In this document: piece by piece, positions 24,667-36,478 of the stretch | Numbering within the stretch: the stretch's first letter is position 1 | How the letters are laid out: each line of letters starts with the position of its first letter | From: Streblospio benedicti | Lineage: Eukaryota; Annelida; Polychaeta; Spionida; Spionidae | NCBI GenBank assembly: GCA_019095985.1 | Contig: CM032663.1 | Coordinates: 15,666,374 to 15,730,373, forward strand | Direction: 5' to 3' | DNA length: 64,000 bases | Notes under the pieces: model-generated | The model's input: only the letters and a program-made list of their open reading frames with translations | What the model was told of the DNA's origin: nothing | Database searches by the model: none | Program-made: the position numbers and the translations under genes

Positions 24667-26689
24667 GGAAAGGAAATATTCTACGAAAGTGCAATTGACG
24701 ATCAGCTTTTTTTGCCATTTGTATTAAATTCTGGTCATACACGTAGTAATTTTTAGCATGCATATAGAGCACAAATTGCACAATTCAGCCATACACACAG
24801 TTCCGCTGTCGTTGCAAATATTACATCATGTGTTTAAGTCAATATCTCAGAGACAAACTATTTTCATTTTTTGAACTGTGTTAAAGACTTTTATTCGCAT
24901 AATGTTGTTGTGGATAGTTAAAAGTGCAGTGAAAATACGTGTTTAAAAAACCCAGCCGAATTGTGAGTACGGCCGCATTGTGCAATTGGTATTCTAGGCC
25001 TAGATCTACTATCTTAGAGTTAAAAAGAGGCTTAAAATCAAACCATTTCTAGGGGGAGCACACACCCACCCACCCCTAAATAACGGATATCTGCATTAAA
25101 TATTAATATGGGCTACTACTTTACCCATATATAGACCTATAAATCAGCAGTGTACAATAAACACTGTTGTCAACAGAGCAGACCTACCATGGGCTTGCAT
25201 TAATGATTATGTGCAAGCTAACCGACATCTAGCTCTGTGTAAGTGATGTACGTGTAAGTGATTTGGTCTAGGACTTCAGAAGAACAGTTTCACCAAACCT
25301 TTCATGACTCTTTCATGGCAGATTTGCACAGAGGGTTCAATTTTGACAAACCTTTTTTTGCCACTTGAAAGTTAGGATTTGTCAAATGGAGAGGAAATGA
25401 AGCAGAAAGTTAAGATTTATTTTTTGTTTCTCTGTAGCAATGGATTAGCAAATACACCCTCTTGAAAAATTAACAATGCCAAAATAGAAGACATAATCTC
25501 TAAATAAGTGACCATTTGTTCACTGAATCATGGAAGATTAGTCAAAGTTGGTGCATATGATCTCTAAAGATTATGTAATTTTTTCATGCTTGATCAATTC
25601 TAGAATTGCACACTATTGTTTAAAAGTTGCAAGCTATTGTTTCCAAATTCGCACTTTCTTTTGTCAAACTGGTTTACCATGTGGCACTGTGAATTTGGAA
25701 GTTGGCATCCGAAATCGGACTATTTACTAATAAGTGGTCAACCTTTAATTATCTCAGTATGCTACATGTCAGTACAGACCAGTTACATAAAAGTAGCTAT
25801 CAGACTTTATTACATAATAATGACAAAAATGACAATAACTTACATTGTCATTGATGCAGAGCTGCTACTCAATCCGGGATTTAACACAAACTAATCCTCT
25901 TCACAGCACTAGTAATGACTAATGCCACTGGACTTCACTGCTGCTACTTAAAATCACATTTCACATATTCACCAATACAGTTTTCAAAGTACTGTCTAAG
26001 ACTTTGCTGCACTTCACAAGTTTCCAATGTAGCTGTAAAAGCCTGTTGAAATCCTTTATAGACTTCACTACTTGTAACTTTTAAGACTGTGTACTGCAGA
26101 CAACAATGCTGTTCCAAAGCATACGTCACAAGCATTTTACCCGAAAGCGAGGTTGTAAAGTAGGTCAATATTGATCAGTTGCAGAGATGGGGATATTGTG
26201 CAATTTATTAGAAAAATAGATTTGAGGCATTCTTCTTTGGTTTTATGATGCAATAACCAGCTAGAATAAATATATATTCATGGCATTAAAAAGGCTTTTT
26301 AACCAGAAGGTTCACACTCCAAATTGTTTTTTGGTCTGTCTACACTGCAAACTAAATAAATTAATTCTAATGATAAAAATTCAAAAGATTTTGTCATTCA
26401 TCAAAAACGTTTATATAATTGTGCTTTTGTAGCAATTTGAAGGCAAAGTAAATGTTTTTAGATATGTTAGCCATTTTTTCAAACACATTTTTGTTTTCTA
26501 AACCAAGTATAGCAGGCAAAAATATGCTGATCGAGGTTAACATCCCCTACCGGGTCAACTTCCACAATGAAACTTACTAATTACTACTGGTAATAACCAT
26601 CCAATGTGGAGAAAGCCATTGATAATTTCATGTGGAACATATACCTTTCAAAAGTATTTACTGTGATAAAATTCATCAGAAATACCAAT
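24662..26689. other. No gene seen
   Basis: Intron-like. A minus-strand frame of 74 residues (25944-26168, with CCLQYTVLKVTSSEVYKGF) has balanced composition but no recognised motif or borders; its promoter-side word GTGACGTATGCTTTGGAAC also occurs at 17656. Left uncalled. Confidence 0.4.
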
Positions 26690-27250
26690 TTAAATTGGAT
26701 TAATTCATCATTCTATCATTCCGTGCAAAAATCACCGCAAATAACCCATGCTGATTGGTCAATCTCCGTGCAAAATTATGCGATGGAATGAACGCTGCGA
26801 AAAAAAAACACAGCGCTAGTCTAATCTCCTCACAATATCAATACAGCCGCTGGCGTAGTAAAGGCCATGAAGGCGTGTTAATGCTGTGCGGAGTACAACA
26901 GATTAGACTAACGCCTCCGCGCGCTCAAAAACTGCGGGAATTGACGTCTCCGTGCGCTCAAAACAACTTGAATGTTGAATGTTATATGGCAATGAGAACG
27001 TTATGATATGATTTATTTTAAAATAAAAACGAATCATACACTCATTTGGTGTGGATTTTAGTCATTTTAGTCATGATAGAATGGTTTTTGAGCACTCGAT
27101 TGTCGGGTCTATCGTAGAATTTTGCACAGTGATGTGTGATTGACACTCACTGCGTTCGTGTCAATCACACATCACCGTGCAAAATTCTACGATAGACCCT
27201 CCAATCTCGTGCTCAAATCCTACAATTTTTAGATGTTTATTCCAGTGTTT
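26690..27250 (+). repeat. R2 repeat, short copy with collapsed hairpin
   Basis: Begins CATTCTATCATTCCGTGCAAAA near the left and ends near TATACACTGG. It matches the ends of the longer R2 copies at 31505-33775 and 35395-36478 (shared GGCAATGAGAACGTTATGATATGATTTATTTTA and CCAATCTCGTGCTCAAATCCTACAA). At 27087-27216 the two inverted ends are joined with only an 11-base loop, giving arms of about 40 near-perfect bases (GTCTATCGTAGAATTTTGCAC ... GTGCAAAATTCTACGATAGAC). This looks like an internally deleted derivative. Confidence 0.65.
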
Positions 27251-27546
27251 TATACACTGGCTAGTACCCAATTAATTGCATCATACCGATCGTCACTCCG
27301 TCCGTCCGCCCAGTTCGTTACCCCTCGGCAGGTTGCATCGTTTGAGCTAGGATGCTCAAATTTGGCATGTCCATTGGAAATGGTGACCTCAATAACCCTA
27401 TTTCACATGGGCCCAAATGGTCAATATTTGGGTCAAATATTGATCTTTGACCGCTATGAATCACATTCTTATTACTATCTGAATGTACAATTAAAAATCA
27501 ATATTGTATAACCAAAAACTCCAGACACATTGGCTCCAAAAAATGC

Positions 27547-28074
27547 ACCCACTTCTTAGACTAGGCAGATTTTCAGAAAATGTGCATATTAAGAGCGATG
27601 GAGGCATTTCATGTTTACGGCTGGCAAATAACTTTTTTAGATGTATTTTTAGGTGCTAAATTGATCTAAGGTGTTTGCCCGGCTCGATTTTCAACCGTTA
27701 ACCCGTAAACGCGAAAAATTCAAAATGGCCGCCACCGAATCATGAAAAGTCACATTTAGCCATATCTTTGGTACTAAACATGGTAGAAACATAAATAAAA
27801 TATCAAAATGTATGTTTCTTGGCACAAGGAATGCATTGAGATCATGATCGAACCTTAAATGTGTCCAGAAATCAAGATAATGACTGCATAATTTAAAATT
27901 TACCACTATTTACATGCATAATGTGCCGTCCCACCCTCATGCATCATTGGCTTGTGGTATATCAATGATATACATTTGATGCCATTTTTATTGTTTCTAT
28001 CTGTGATATGTGTATTTGAGTGTGATAAAAAAGTCAAATAATGAAAAAATCAAATGTCCACATGTTGTTTATTT
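27547..28074 (-). repeat. 3' flank of the CXC-tailed gene element, inverted copy
   Basis: Reverse-complement match to 34870-35392, including AATTTTCGCGTTTACGGGTT and GAGCCGGGCAAACACCTTAG. The match stops at CTGCCTAGAC in both places, which marks the likely element end. It contains an 'aaaatggccgcc' word. Non-coding. Confidence 0.7.
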
Positions 28075-30488
28075 TTATATTTTGTGTTGAAAACAGCTAG
28101 TACCACGCAGGTAAGACTCCTTTTCGTGTGGAACGCTGACATCTGTTGCCGTATGTGTAACATTTGCAGGCCTCAATGCATGGTAGGCTGTTTTTCTGCA
28201 GTTACTCGCCTTACTTAGGCATCCTTTGCAGCATCCAAAAGGTAAGATTTCTGCACAGGCTTTTGGGATGGGCGGAAGGGAGATAGTAGACGTGGTAATA
28301 ATTGACCATTTTTGCAATACCAACCCATTTCGGTAGTTGTGGAAAGAATTGGTGATGTTTTGTGAGCTTGTATCCCAACACTTGCTTGATAATGACTCCT
28401 CATTATGTGGAAACATGCTGCGTCTGAAGTTGTAGGTAAGGCTTCCTGTGGTGATCCCATGCAGAACAGTTTCATTCTTCCTTCATCACATGTTTCCGCT
28501 TTTGGTACACGGTATATCTGGCAGCTAAACTTCTCTGCAGATTTTGATATGTCATCAGTCAACTGGCCCCTTCCCAGTTGGCACAAATTTTCATGGTGCT
28601 CCTGAAACACTCGCCATGCCGTCTTCTTGCTGTGACCACTAAATTGAGATACAGTGTCGCATGCAGTGATTGCGTGATACGTGAGTATGGATGATACTTG
28701 CTCATTGGGTAGCTGACGACAAATATTATGTACTGGGATATATTTTGGATGTTTTGATGTGCCAGCTTTCATAAGCAACTTTGAACATCCCATTTTGTCA
28801 TAGTGAGAGAGCAGTAACACAAGTACATCAGTATCCCTACTGACACAACCATCGACTCCATATGAGCATGGATACAATGTGAAATAATACATGGATCAGC
28901 TTCCTCATGACCAGCCTCAAGCATGGATAAATCGAGCGATGTGTCCGATGACTAAAAAATTGTAGAGTCTGTGAAGCCTCCACCAACAACCACTGTTTTA
29001 CCACTGGGGCTATGATTGACAAGATGGTTTGACAGTAATACTGCAAGATCTGCCTTGTTATCATCAAGTCTAAAAAAATTAGACCAGTCTGTTGGCAGTG
29101 TAACTGATGCACCTTCTATTTTTTGCCGAACTGGCCTCTTGCCTTTCTTGCGCTTAGTTCTTGTTCCTGCTTTGATTGATAGTGATCTGTAGCAGTCAAA
29201 TGTAACATCAATCCTCTGAAAGGCTGCACCCATTTTGTATACCGCTTCAGCAAATGCCTCCGCATATTAACCAATCGTGCTTATGTTTTGGGTTTTTAAC
29301 TAAAGCCATCACCAGCGCCTGACCATCAATCAGCAAACAACTTGCCACCATCTAATAGAACAGTTGGCGGTGTCAGTACATCTTTGGTCAACACGTTGGC
29401 TAGCGGAGACTTGTCTGGTGAATGCAGTGTGCCACTGATTGTGGCGAGAGATAGCAGTACAGACATCAGCTCATGCGTTAAGATTTTGCTCAAGTCAACT
29501 TCACGACCAGCCCTGTAAGCTGTGATGAGCCGTTGTAAGATGTTTTTGTCTATCTTTATTGCGCTTTGTTTCTCTTTGAAGTCCTGTACAACCCTGTATA
29601 GGGAAGCAAATGTAACAGCTTTCTTCTTGTGAATGGGAGCCTTCAAAGCAGCATGTTGGTTATCTGGATCTACACAAATACGCTTTTCAACAAACTCCGC
29701 AAGTTGCTTTTTACCAAGTGTTCTGCTCCAAGCAAAAACTCCTGAATAGCTTCACTGGCCAAATCCTTGTTGAGCATGTTCTGTAGTGTATCTATCTTGT
29801 TCTGGAACACTCCATATTGCCTAAGTGATGTTGCCAATCTTCCTTCATCTCGATCATCTTTGGTCCTGCGTCCTTTGGTATCCTCATTGTGTGTATATGC
29901 ATCATCATCGTCGTCGTCCACGGTACATGGCACATCTGTTTAGTGTGTGATGGTATCAGGGTTCTCTGGTTATAAGACAATGTCCAGATTCTTCCATGTG
30001 GTGGCCTATGACTCCAAGAAAATTCATTGCTATGTGCAGTCCTCCAAGGCAAGGTATCAGTATATTTTTGTATTGATCAACAGACCACTTAAGTTCCATC
30101 AACTTGGATAAAGGCCCTCATCCACTGTCAGAACTACATGATTCCGTTTCAATGATCGAGCTACATGCAACACCCTACTCACAACAGTGTTAAGTGTGTC
30201 AATATCGTGTGGAGTTTGTATTATGGGTAGGTACCCCACTGATGTTTGCTCTGGATTGACTGTGCTAGTTTTCTGATTGAATAATGTCAAAGAAGGCATT
30301 GCTTCCTGAGTACATCTTGTCATTATGAATACCAGGTCTTTCTCGTGGGATTTCTTTGGTGATGGGCATTCAGCCATTGATTGTGTGAACCATTCAGTTG
30401 TGATGTTCAAATAATGTGGTCCTCCAGCCATTCCTATGTTCAGCGCTGGTATTATGTCATTTATGGCATCTGGGATACGTTTGGGCAA
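28075..30488 (-). pseudogene. CXC-tailed transposon-type gene, broken copy A
   Basis: Minus-strand frames follow one another as parts of one long protein. In order they are GGPHYLNITTEWF with HVVLTVDEGLYPS (N-terminal), WTLSYNQRT and THNEDTKGRRTKDD, KNILQRLITAYRAGREVDL, QRIDVTFDCYRSLSIKAGT, WSNFFRLDDNKADLAVLLS, the acidic HEEAD block, RDTDVLVLLLSHYDKMGC, YHAITACDTVSQFSGHSKK, and TSDAACFHIMRSHYQAS. The C-terminus IPKACAEI is followed by a Cys-rich CXC-like motif (GCCKGCLSKASNC). I recognise it as a repeated protein of invertebrate genomes. The EEAD...DTDVL spacing recalls FEN/PIN-type nucleases, but that is inference. It is split into about eight frames and lacks a middle section. It is a degraded member of a mobile or amplified family, not a working host gene. 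Confidence 0.6.
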
Positions 30489-31290
30489 TATGCTGAGGCA
30501 TTTGCTGAAGCTCTATACAAAATGTGTGCAGCCTTGTTGGTGGAGGCTTTACAGACTCTACAATTGTTTAGTCATTGGACACATCGCTCAATTTATCCAT
30601 GCTTGAGGCTGATCATGAGGAAGCTGATACACGTATTATTTTACATTGTATCCATGCTCATATGGAGCCGATGGTTGTGTTAGTAGGGGATACTGATATA
30701 CTTGTGCTACTGCTCTCTCACTATGACAAAATGGGATGTTCAAAGTTGAAAGCTGGCACATCAAAACATCCAAAATATATCCCAGTACATGATATTCGTT
30801 GTCAGCTACCCAATGAGCAAGTATCATCAATCACGTATCACGCAATCACTGGATGCGACACTGTGTCTCAATTTAGTGGTCACAGCAAGAAGACGGCATG
30901 GCGTGTGTTCCAGGAGCACCATGAAAATTTGTGCCAACTGGGAAGGGACCAGTTGACTGATGACATATCAAAATCTGTAGAGAAGTTTAGCTGCCAGATA
31001 TACGGTGTACCGGAAGCGGAAACATGTGATGGAGCAAGAATGAAACTGTTCTGCATGGGATCACCACAGGAAGCCTTACCTCCAACTTCAGACGCAGCAT
31101 GTTTCCACATAATGAGGAGTCATTATTAAACAAGTGTGTGGATACAAGCCCACAAAACACCACCAATTCTTCCCACAACTACCAAAATTGATTGGTATTG
31201 CAAAAATGGTCAATTATAACCACGTCTACTCTCCCTGCCGCCCATCCCAAAAGACTGTGCAGAAATCTTATCTTGTGGATGCCTAAGTAG
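30484..31290 (+). pseudogene. CXC-tailed transposon-type gene, partial copy B
   Basis: The 184-residue open frame at 30575-31129 covers MLEADHEEADTRIILHCIHA through GDTDILVLLLSHYDKMGC, KYIPVHDI, TYHAITGCDTVSQFSGHSKK and SDAACFHIMRSHY, then a stop. The upstream part (GQYAEAFAEALYKM) is joined to the TDS region by an internal deletion relative to copy A. It lies head-to-head with copy A, with the border within a few bases of 30484. The CXC tail has lost its first cysteines. Copy B is in better condition than A. Confidence 0.6.
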
Positions 31291-33566
31291 GGCGTGTAGA
31301 TACAGAAAAACAGCCTACCATGCATTGAGGCCTGCAAATGCTACACACACAGCAACAGATGTCAGCATTCCACATGACAAGGAGTCTCTTACCTGCGTGC
31401 TGCTAGCTGTTTTCAACACAAAATATAAAGATAAACAAAATGTGGACATTTGATTTTTTTCATTATTTGACTTTTTATCACACACAAATGTGCCTAGACT
31501 ATCTTGGTAGTGGATATAATCAATAATCAGCCATTCTATCATTCCGTGCAAAAATCACCAACAATAACCCACGCTGATTGGTCGAGGGGCCTTCTTAAAA
31601 ACACGATATGCATGTTGCTAAGGGAAGATATGCACACTGCTAAGGGCTGTAACGCGCATGCGCAAATCAGCACGAGTAAACATTTTGACACATCTTCCGA
31701 CTTCCAACTAATATTTTACAAAATTATAGTTGTTGGATTAATTATTTCTTGGTGTCAAATCAATCGCATATTCGTCCTTTATCATTCACAAATGTTTTTA
31801 TAGTGGATAATTTCGAAACTATGCTAAATATTCAAAGGTTTTAACTGAATAACAGACGCTGACGTGGCATGGTCAAAATGGCAATGAGAACCTTATGATA
31901 TGATTTATTTTAGAATAAAAACGAATATGACACCAGGGCTCGACATAGCCACTATCCCGCTATCCCGAGGATAGTAGCTTTTGTGAAGGGATAGTAAAAT
32001 TTAGAAGCTGGTAGTCCGCCGGTCTAGAATGATTTTAGGGGACCGATAACGGCTGTTATTTGCCAATATAATATGCACTTTCCATTACAAATTTGAAGCC
32101 TCAAATATTTTTATTTGTCTGTAATAAACCAAGGCATGTGATATATGGATGGAATCGTCTTCTCACTATCTTCAAGACTTCAGTGATTCTGAACTTTATT
32201 GAATATTTTGGACTTCAAGTCTTGAATACATTTTTTCAGTGCAGTGGTTAGCAAAGTATATTCTTAGTAGCAAATGCACAGAAAGATAATGTTTTGAGGG
32301 AATATGTAAAAGATAAGTCATTTCACTTATGAAATGTTTCTGTGATTTATTTGTATGGTGAAGTGATGAATGTGATGAATTTGTATGCTTGAAATTTCAT
32401 AGTCCATGAATTTGTAAAAAAAACTGATTTCATTGAATATGCAATCAGAACATTCCATTCATTTACTACAATAAAAACAACTTTGATAGTATTTTATATC
32501 TAAACTTATTCAGTATTAAAACATTTTCCATTCTCCAAAATATGGTAACTGCATTTAACCTGATAATATACAACACACAACAGCAATGAATTAAAACAGA
32601 AGATTTCCTGAAAAATGACAAATTTATGCTGCCTGAAACATGTTCATGTTGCATCAAGAGTACCCCAGAATGGCCCCTTTTGCCTCCAATTTTTCAAAAT
32701 TTTTTCTGGGGAGGGGGGGGGGGCGGGGGCATGCCCCGGACCCCCCTAGTCAATCGACGTCTGCGGCGCAGATAGCACGCGCCGTTGGCGTATGCTTGCT
32801 GGGATATTCTGTTACTAGAAGGGCTAGCCAACTTCTCAACTAACTAGCCCTTCTGTCTATTTAATTAATACTTCTTATGTCAAGCCCTGTGACACTGATT
32901 TAGTGTAGATTTTTAGTCATGATAGAATGGTATTTGACCACTCGATTGTCGTGTCAATCATGAAATTGATTATGCTGACGTCTAATTTACCCACTCGGAG
33001 GCCACAGCCCCCCAAAACACAGTACTATGTGAAAAATCAATAATTCTAAATGAACAAAATATATGCGAAAAAAAGCGCTACAAAAACTGATACAGTCCCG
33101 TTGTTTCTTGAAATACACTCTTACAATTTGATACTGCCCCTACATATTATATACTGTTGGAAACGTTGATGTTTGCACTTTCAGATTGTGGTTTCAGATA
33201 TTGATTTTTCTTAAGTACCAACAACTCATGATTCTGCGAACTTAGGCACCAGTAAAAATCACTCCCCCGAACGTTCTCAATGTTTGGTGTTACATTGCAA
33301 AAATGCGTCCATCAAGACACATCTTGGAAAGGGTTTCAATCGTAAGTTTAACCTCTTGTCTGCAATATATCAAAATATTAATGTTTTTTGGTCGGTGCGC
33401 ATGGTCCCAAAAAAAGCAAAAGACATTTTGTAACTTTGATCATTTCTAACAGCTCCCCTCCATTTAAACACATTATAAGAAAGTTGACCTAGATAACTTC
33501 CGGTACTAGTCGCATGAATAACAAACTTAATCGGCGTGGACGCATTTTGTTAGCACAAGATAGCTC
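30956..33566 (+). repeat. Recent segmental duplication, copy 1 (with insert)
   Basis: Nearly identical to 34407-36478. It differs mainly by a 956-base TIR insert at 31934-32889 and by loss of about 440 bases at about 31484, retained in copy 2 and in the inverted copy at 27547. It covers the 3' part of copy B of the CXC-tailed gene, its flank and most of an R2 repeat. The 97-residue frame beginning VDIINNQPF is identical in both copies. Confidence 0.85.
31934..32889. mobile_element. TIR element with 6-base target duplication and an empty-site control
   Basis: Ends CAGGGCTCGACATA and CTTATGTCAAGCCCTG, flanked by TGACAC on both sides (31928-31933 and 32890-32895). The duplicate segment at 35810 carries the uninterrupted site with a single TGACAC, so borders and duplication are exact. 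The inside holds a G-rich block at 32706-32745 and a CGACATAG / ATAGTAG-type subterminal repeat, and no transposase. The ends match the 375-base MITE at 3172. Confidence 0.9.
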
Positions 33567-33844
33567 TTTAAAAACTTTTTTTCATGTAGGATGGCATTTC
33601 AGAATATTAAGATTCGAATGCGCAAGCATCGTATTTTGTTAACAAACTTGGGCTAAAATGTGCATTTTGCGAGAGATAAGCCGAGCATGCTCAATTTCAC
33701 GATTGACACTCCAATCTCGTGGTCAAATCCTACAATATATAGACAGTGACATTCCAGTGTATTAAACACTGGTTTGCCCACCTGTGGGCGCTTTTCATTG
33801 ATCATTTAAAAAATACAATATTCCAGTGTAACTACCTTCGACAA

Positions 33845-34406
33845 CTTCAGGGAGGGTAATCAAAGCTCTATGTGAAATCTTTTGCTACCCATGGGTGTCC
33901 TGCTGAAGTGGTGTCTGATAATGGACCTCAGTTTGATTCAGAAGAATTTGAAGCTTTTTGCAAAGGATTGGGGATTCCGACACATCACATCATCACCGAG
34001 ATACCCACAGTCAAATGGAGCAGCTGAAAAAGGGCAGTACAGACAGCCAAAAACATTTTGAAGAAGAATACTAACCCGTATCTTGGTCTATTAGCATACC
34101 GGACAGCACCCTTACATAATGGGAACACCCCAAGTCAGATTCTCATGTCTAGATTATTGAGAACGAATCTACCAACCATCGCAGAAAAACTCCAACCAGA
34201 AACTGTTAATCCAGAGAATCTGAAAGAGAAAAAAGATCAATATAAAAAGAACTACGCCAGAAACTACAATGAAAGACATAAAGTTATGAATTTACCGATC
34301 CTCCGCCCAGGAGATCAGGTGTACGTAAGAGATCAAGGTAAATATGGAGATGTTATTGAGAAAGTGAGCCCAACCAAGATGTCTGCTGCGTTTGTCAATA
34401 CGCAAT
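33845..34406 (+). mobile_element. Gypsy (Ty3-type) integrase fossil
   Basis: Translation shows part of an LTR-retrotransposon integrase. It includes the core around SDNGPQFDSEEFEAF, the IPTH block, then NPYLGLLAYRTAPLHNG and LRPGDQVYVRD. Upstream polymerase parts and long terminal repeats are missing. Broken at least once and truncated at both ends. At its right end it runs directly into the duplicated CXC-tailed gene segment at 34407. Confidence 0.8.
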
Positions 34407-34745
34407 ACTGATGACATATCAAAATCTGTAGAGAAGTCTAGCTGCCAGATATACGGTGTACCGGAAGCGGAAACATGTGATGGAGCAAGAATGAAACTGT
34501 TCTGCATGGGATCACCACAGGAAGCCTTACCTCCAACTTCAGACGCAGCATGTTTCCACATAATGAGGAGTCATTATCAAACAAGTGTGTAGATACAAGC
34601 CCACAAAACACCACCAATTCTTCCCACAACTACCAAAATTGATTGGTATTGCAAAAATGGTCAATTATAAGCACGTCTACTCTCCCTGCCGCCCATCCCA
34701 AAAGACTGTGCAGAAATCTTATCTTGTGGATGCCTAAGTAGGGCG
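34407..34745 (+). pseudogene. CXC-tailed transposon-type gene, 3' fragment (copy C)
   Basis: Starts in mid-protein at TDDISKSVEKSSCQIYGVPE and continues to SDAACFHIMRSHYQTSV, with one residue difference (S for F) from copy B. It is the 5' edge of duplication copy 2 and is fused at its left to the Gypsy integrase fossil. Confidence 0.7.
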
Positions 34746-36478
34746 TGTAGATACAGAAAAACAGCCTACCATGCATTGAGACCTGCAAATGCTACACACA
34801 CAGCAACAGATGTCAGCATTCCACATGACAAGGAGTCTCTTACCTGCGTGCTGCTAGCTGTTTTCAACACAAAATATAAAGATAAACAAAATGTGGACAT
34901 TTGATTTTTTTTCATTATTTGACTTTTTTATCACACACAAATACATATATCACAGATAGAAACAATAAAAATGGCATCAAATGTATATCATTGATATGCC
35001 GCAAGCCAATGATGCATGAGGATGGAACGTAACATTATGCATGTAAATAGCGGTAAATTTTAACTAATGCAGTCATTATCTTGATTTCTGGACATATTTA
35101 AGGTTTGATCATGATTTCAATGCATTTCTTGTACCAGAAAACATACATTTTGATGTTTTATTCATGTTTCTACCATGTTTAGTACCAAAGATATGGCTAA
35201 ATGTGTCTTTTCATGATTCGGTGGCGGCCATTTTGAAATTTTCGCGTTTACGGGTTAACGGTTGAAAATCGAGCCGGGCAAACACCTTAGATCAATTTAG
35301 CACCTAAAAATACATCTAAAAAAGTTATTTGCCAGCCGTAAACATGAAATGCCTCCACCATTAACATTTTCTGGAAATCTGCCTAGACTAGTGGATATAA
35401 TCAATAATCAGCCATTCTATCATTCCGTGCAAAAATCACCAACAATAACCCACGCTGATTGGTCGAGGGGCCTTCTTAAAAACACGATATGCATGTTGCT
35501 AAGGGAAGATATGCACACTGCTAAGGGCTGTAACGCGCATGCGCAAATCAGCACGAGTAAACATTTTGACACATCTTCCGACTTCCAACTAATATTTTAC
35601 AAAATTATAGTTGTTGGATTAATTATTTCTTGGTGTCAAATCAATCGCATATTCGTCCTTTATCATTCACAAATGTTTTTATAGTGGATAATTTCGAAAC
35701 TATGCTAAATATTCAAAGGTTTTAACTGAATAACAGACGCTGACGTGGCATGGTCAAAATGGCAATGAGAACCTTATGATATGATTTATTTTAGAATAAA
35801 AACGAATATGACACTGATTTAGTGTGGATTTTAGTCATGATAGAATGGTATTTGACCACTCGATTGTCGTGTCAATCATGAAATTGATTATGCTGACGTC
35901 TAATTTACCCACTCGGAGGCCACAGCCCCCAAAACACAGTACTATGTGAAAAATCAATAATTCTAAAATGAACAAAATATATGCGAGAAAAGCGCTACAA
36001 AAAACTGATACAGTCCCGTTGTTTCTTGAAATACACTCTTACAATTTGATACTGCCCCTACATATTATATACTGTTGGAAACGTTGATGTTTACACTTTC
36101 AGATTGTGGTTTCAGATATTGATTTTTCTTAAGTACCAACAACTCATGATTCTGCGAACTTAGGCACCAGTAAAAATCACTCCCCCGAACGTTCTCAATG
36201 TTTGGTGTTACATTGCAAAAATGCGTCCATCAAGACACATCTTGGAAAGGGTTTCAATCGTAAGTTTAACCTCTTGTCTGCAATATATCAAAATATTAAT
36301 GTTTTTGGTCGGTGCGCATGGTCCGAAAAAAGCAAAGACATTTTGTAACTTTGATCATTTCTAACAGCTCCCTCCATTTAAACACATTATAAGAAAGTTG
36401 ACCTAGATAACTTCCGGTACTAGTCGCATGAATAACAAACTTAATCGGCGTGGACGCATTTTGTTAGCACAAGATAGC
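34407..36478 (+). repeat. Recent segmental duplication, copy 2 (empty site)
   Basis: About 2.07 kb, nearly identical to 30956-33566 once the insert and deletion of copy 1 are allowed for. The right border is sharp: both copies read GCACAAGATAGCT and then diverge (33566 against 36478). It retains the 440-base section that copy 1 lost and the intact TGACAC target at about 35810. Confidence 0.85.
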
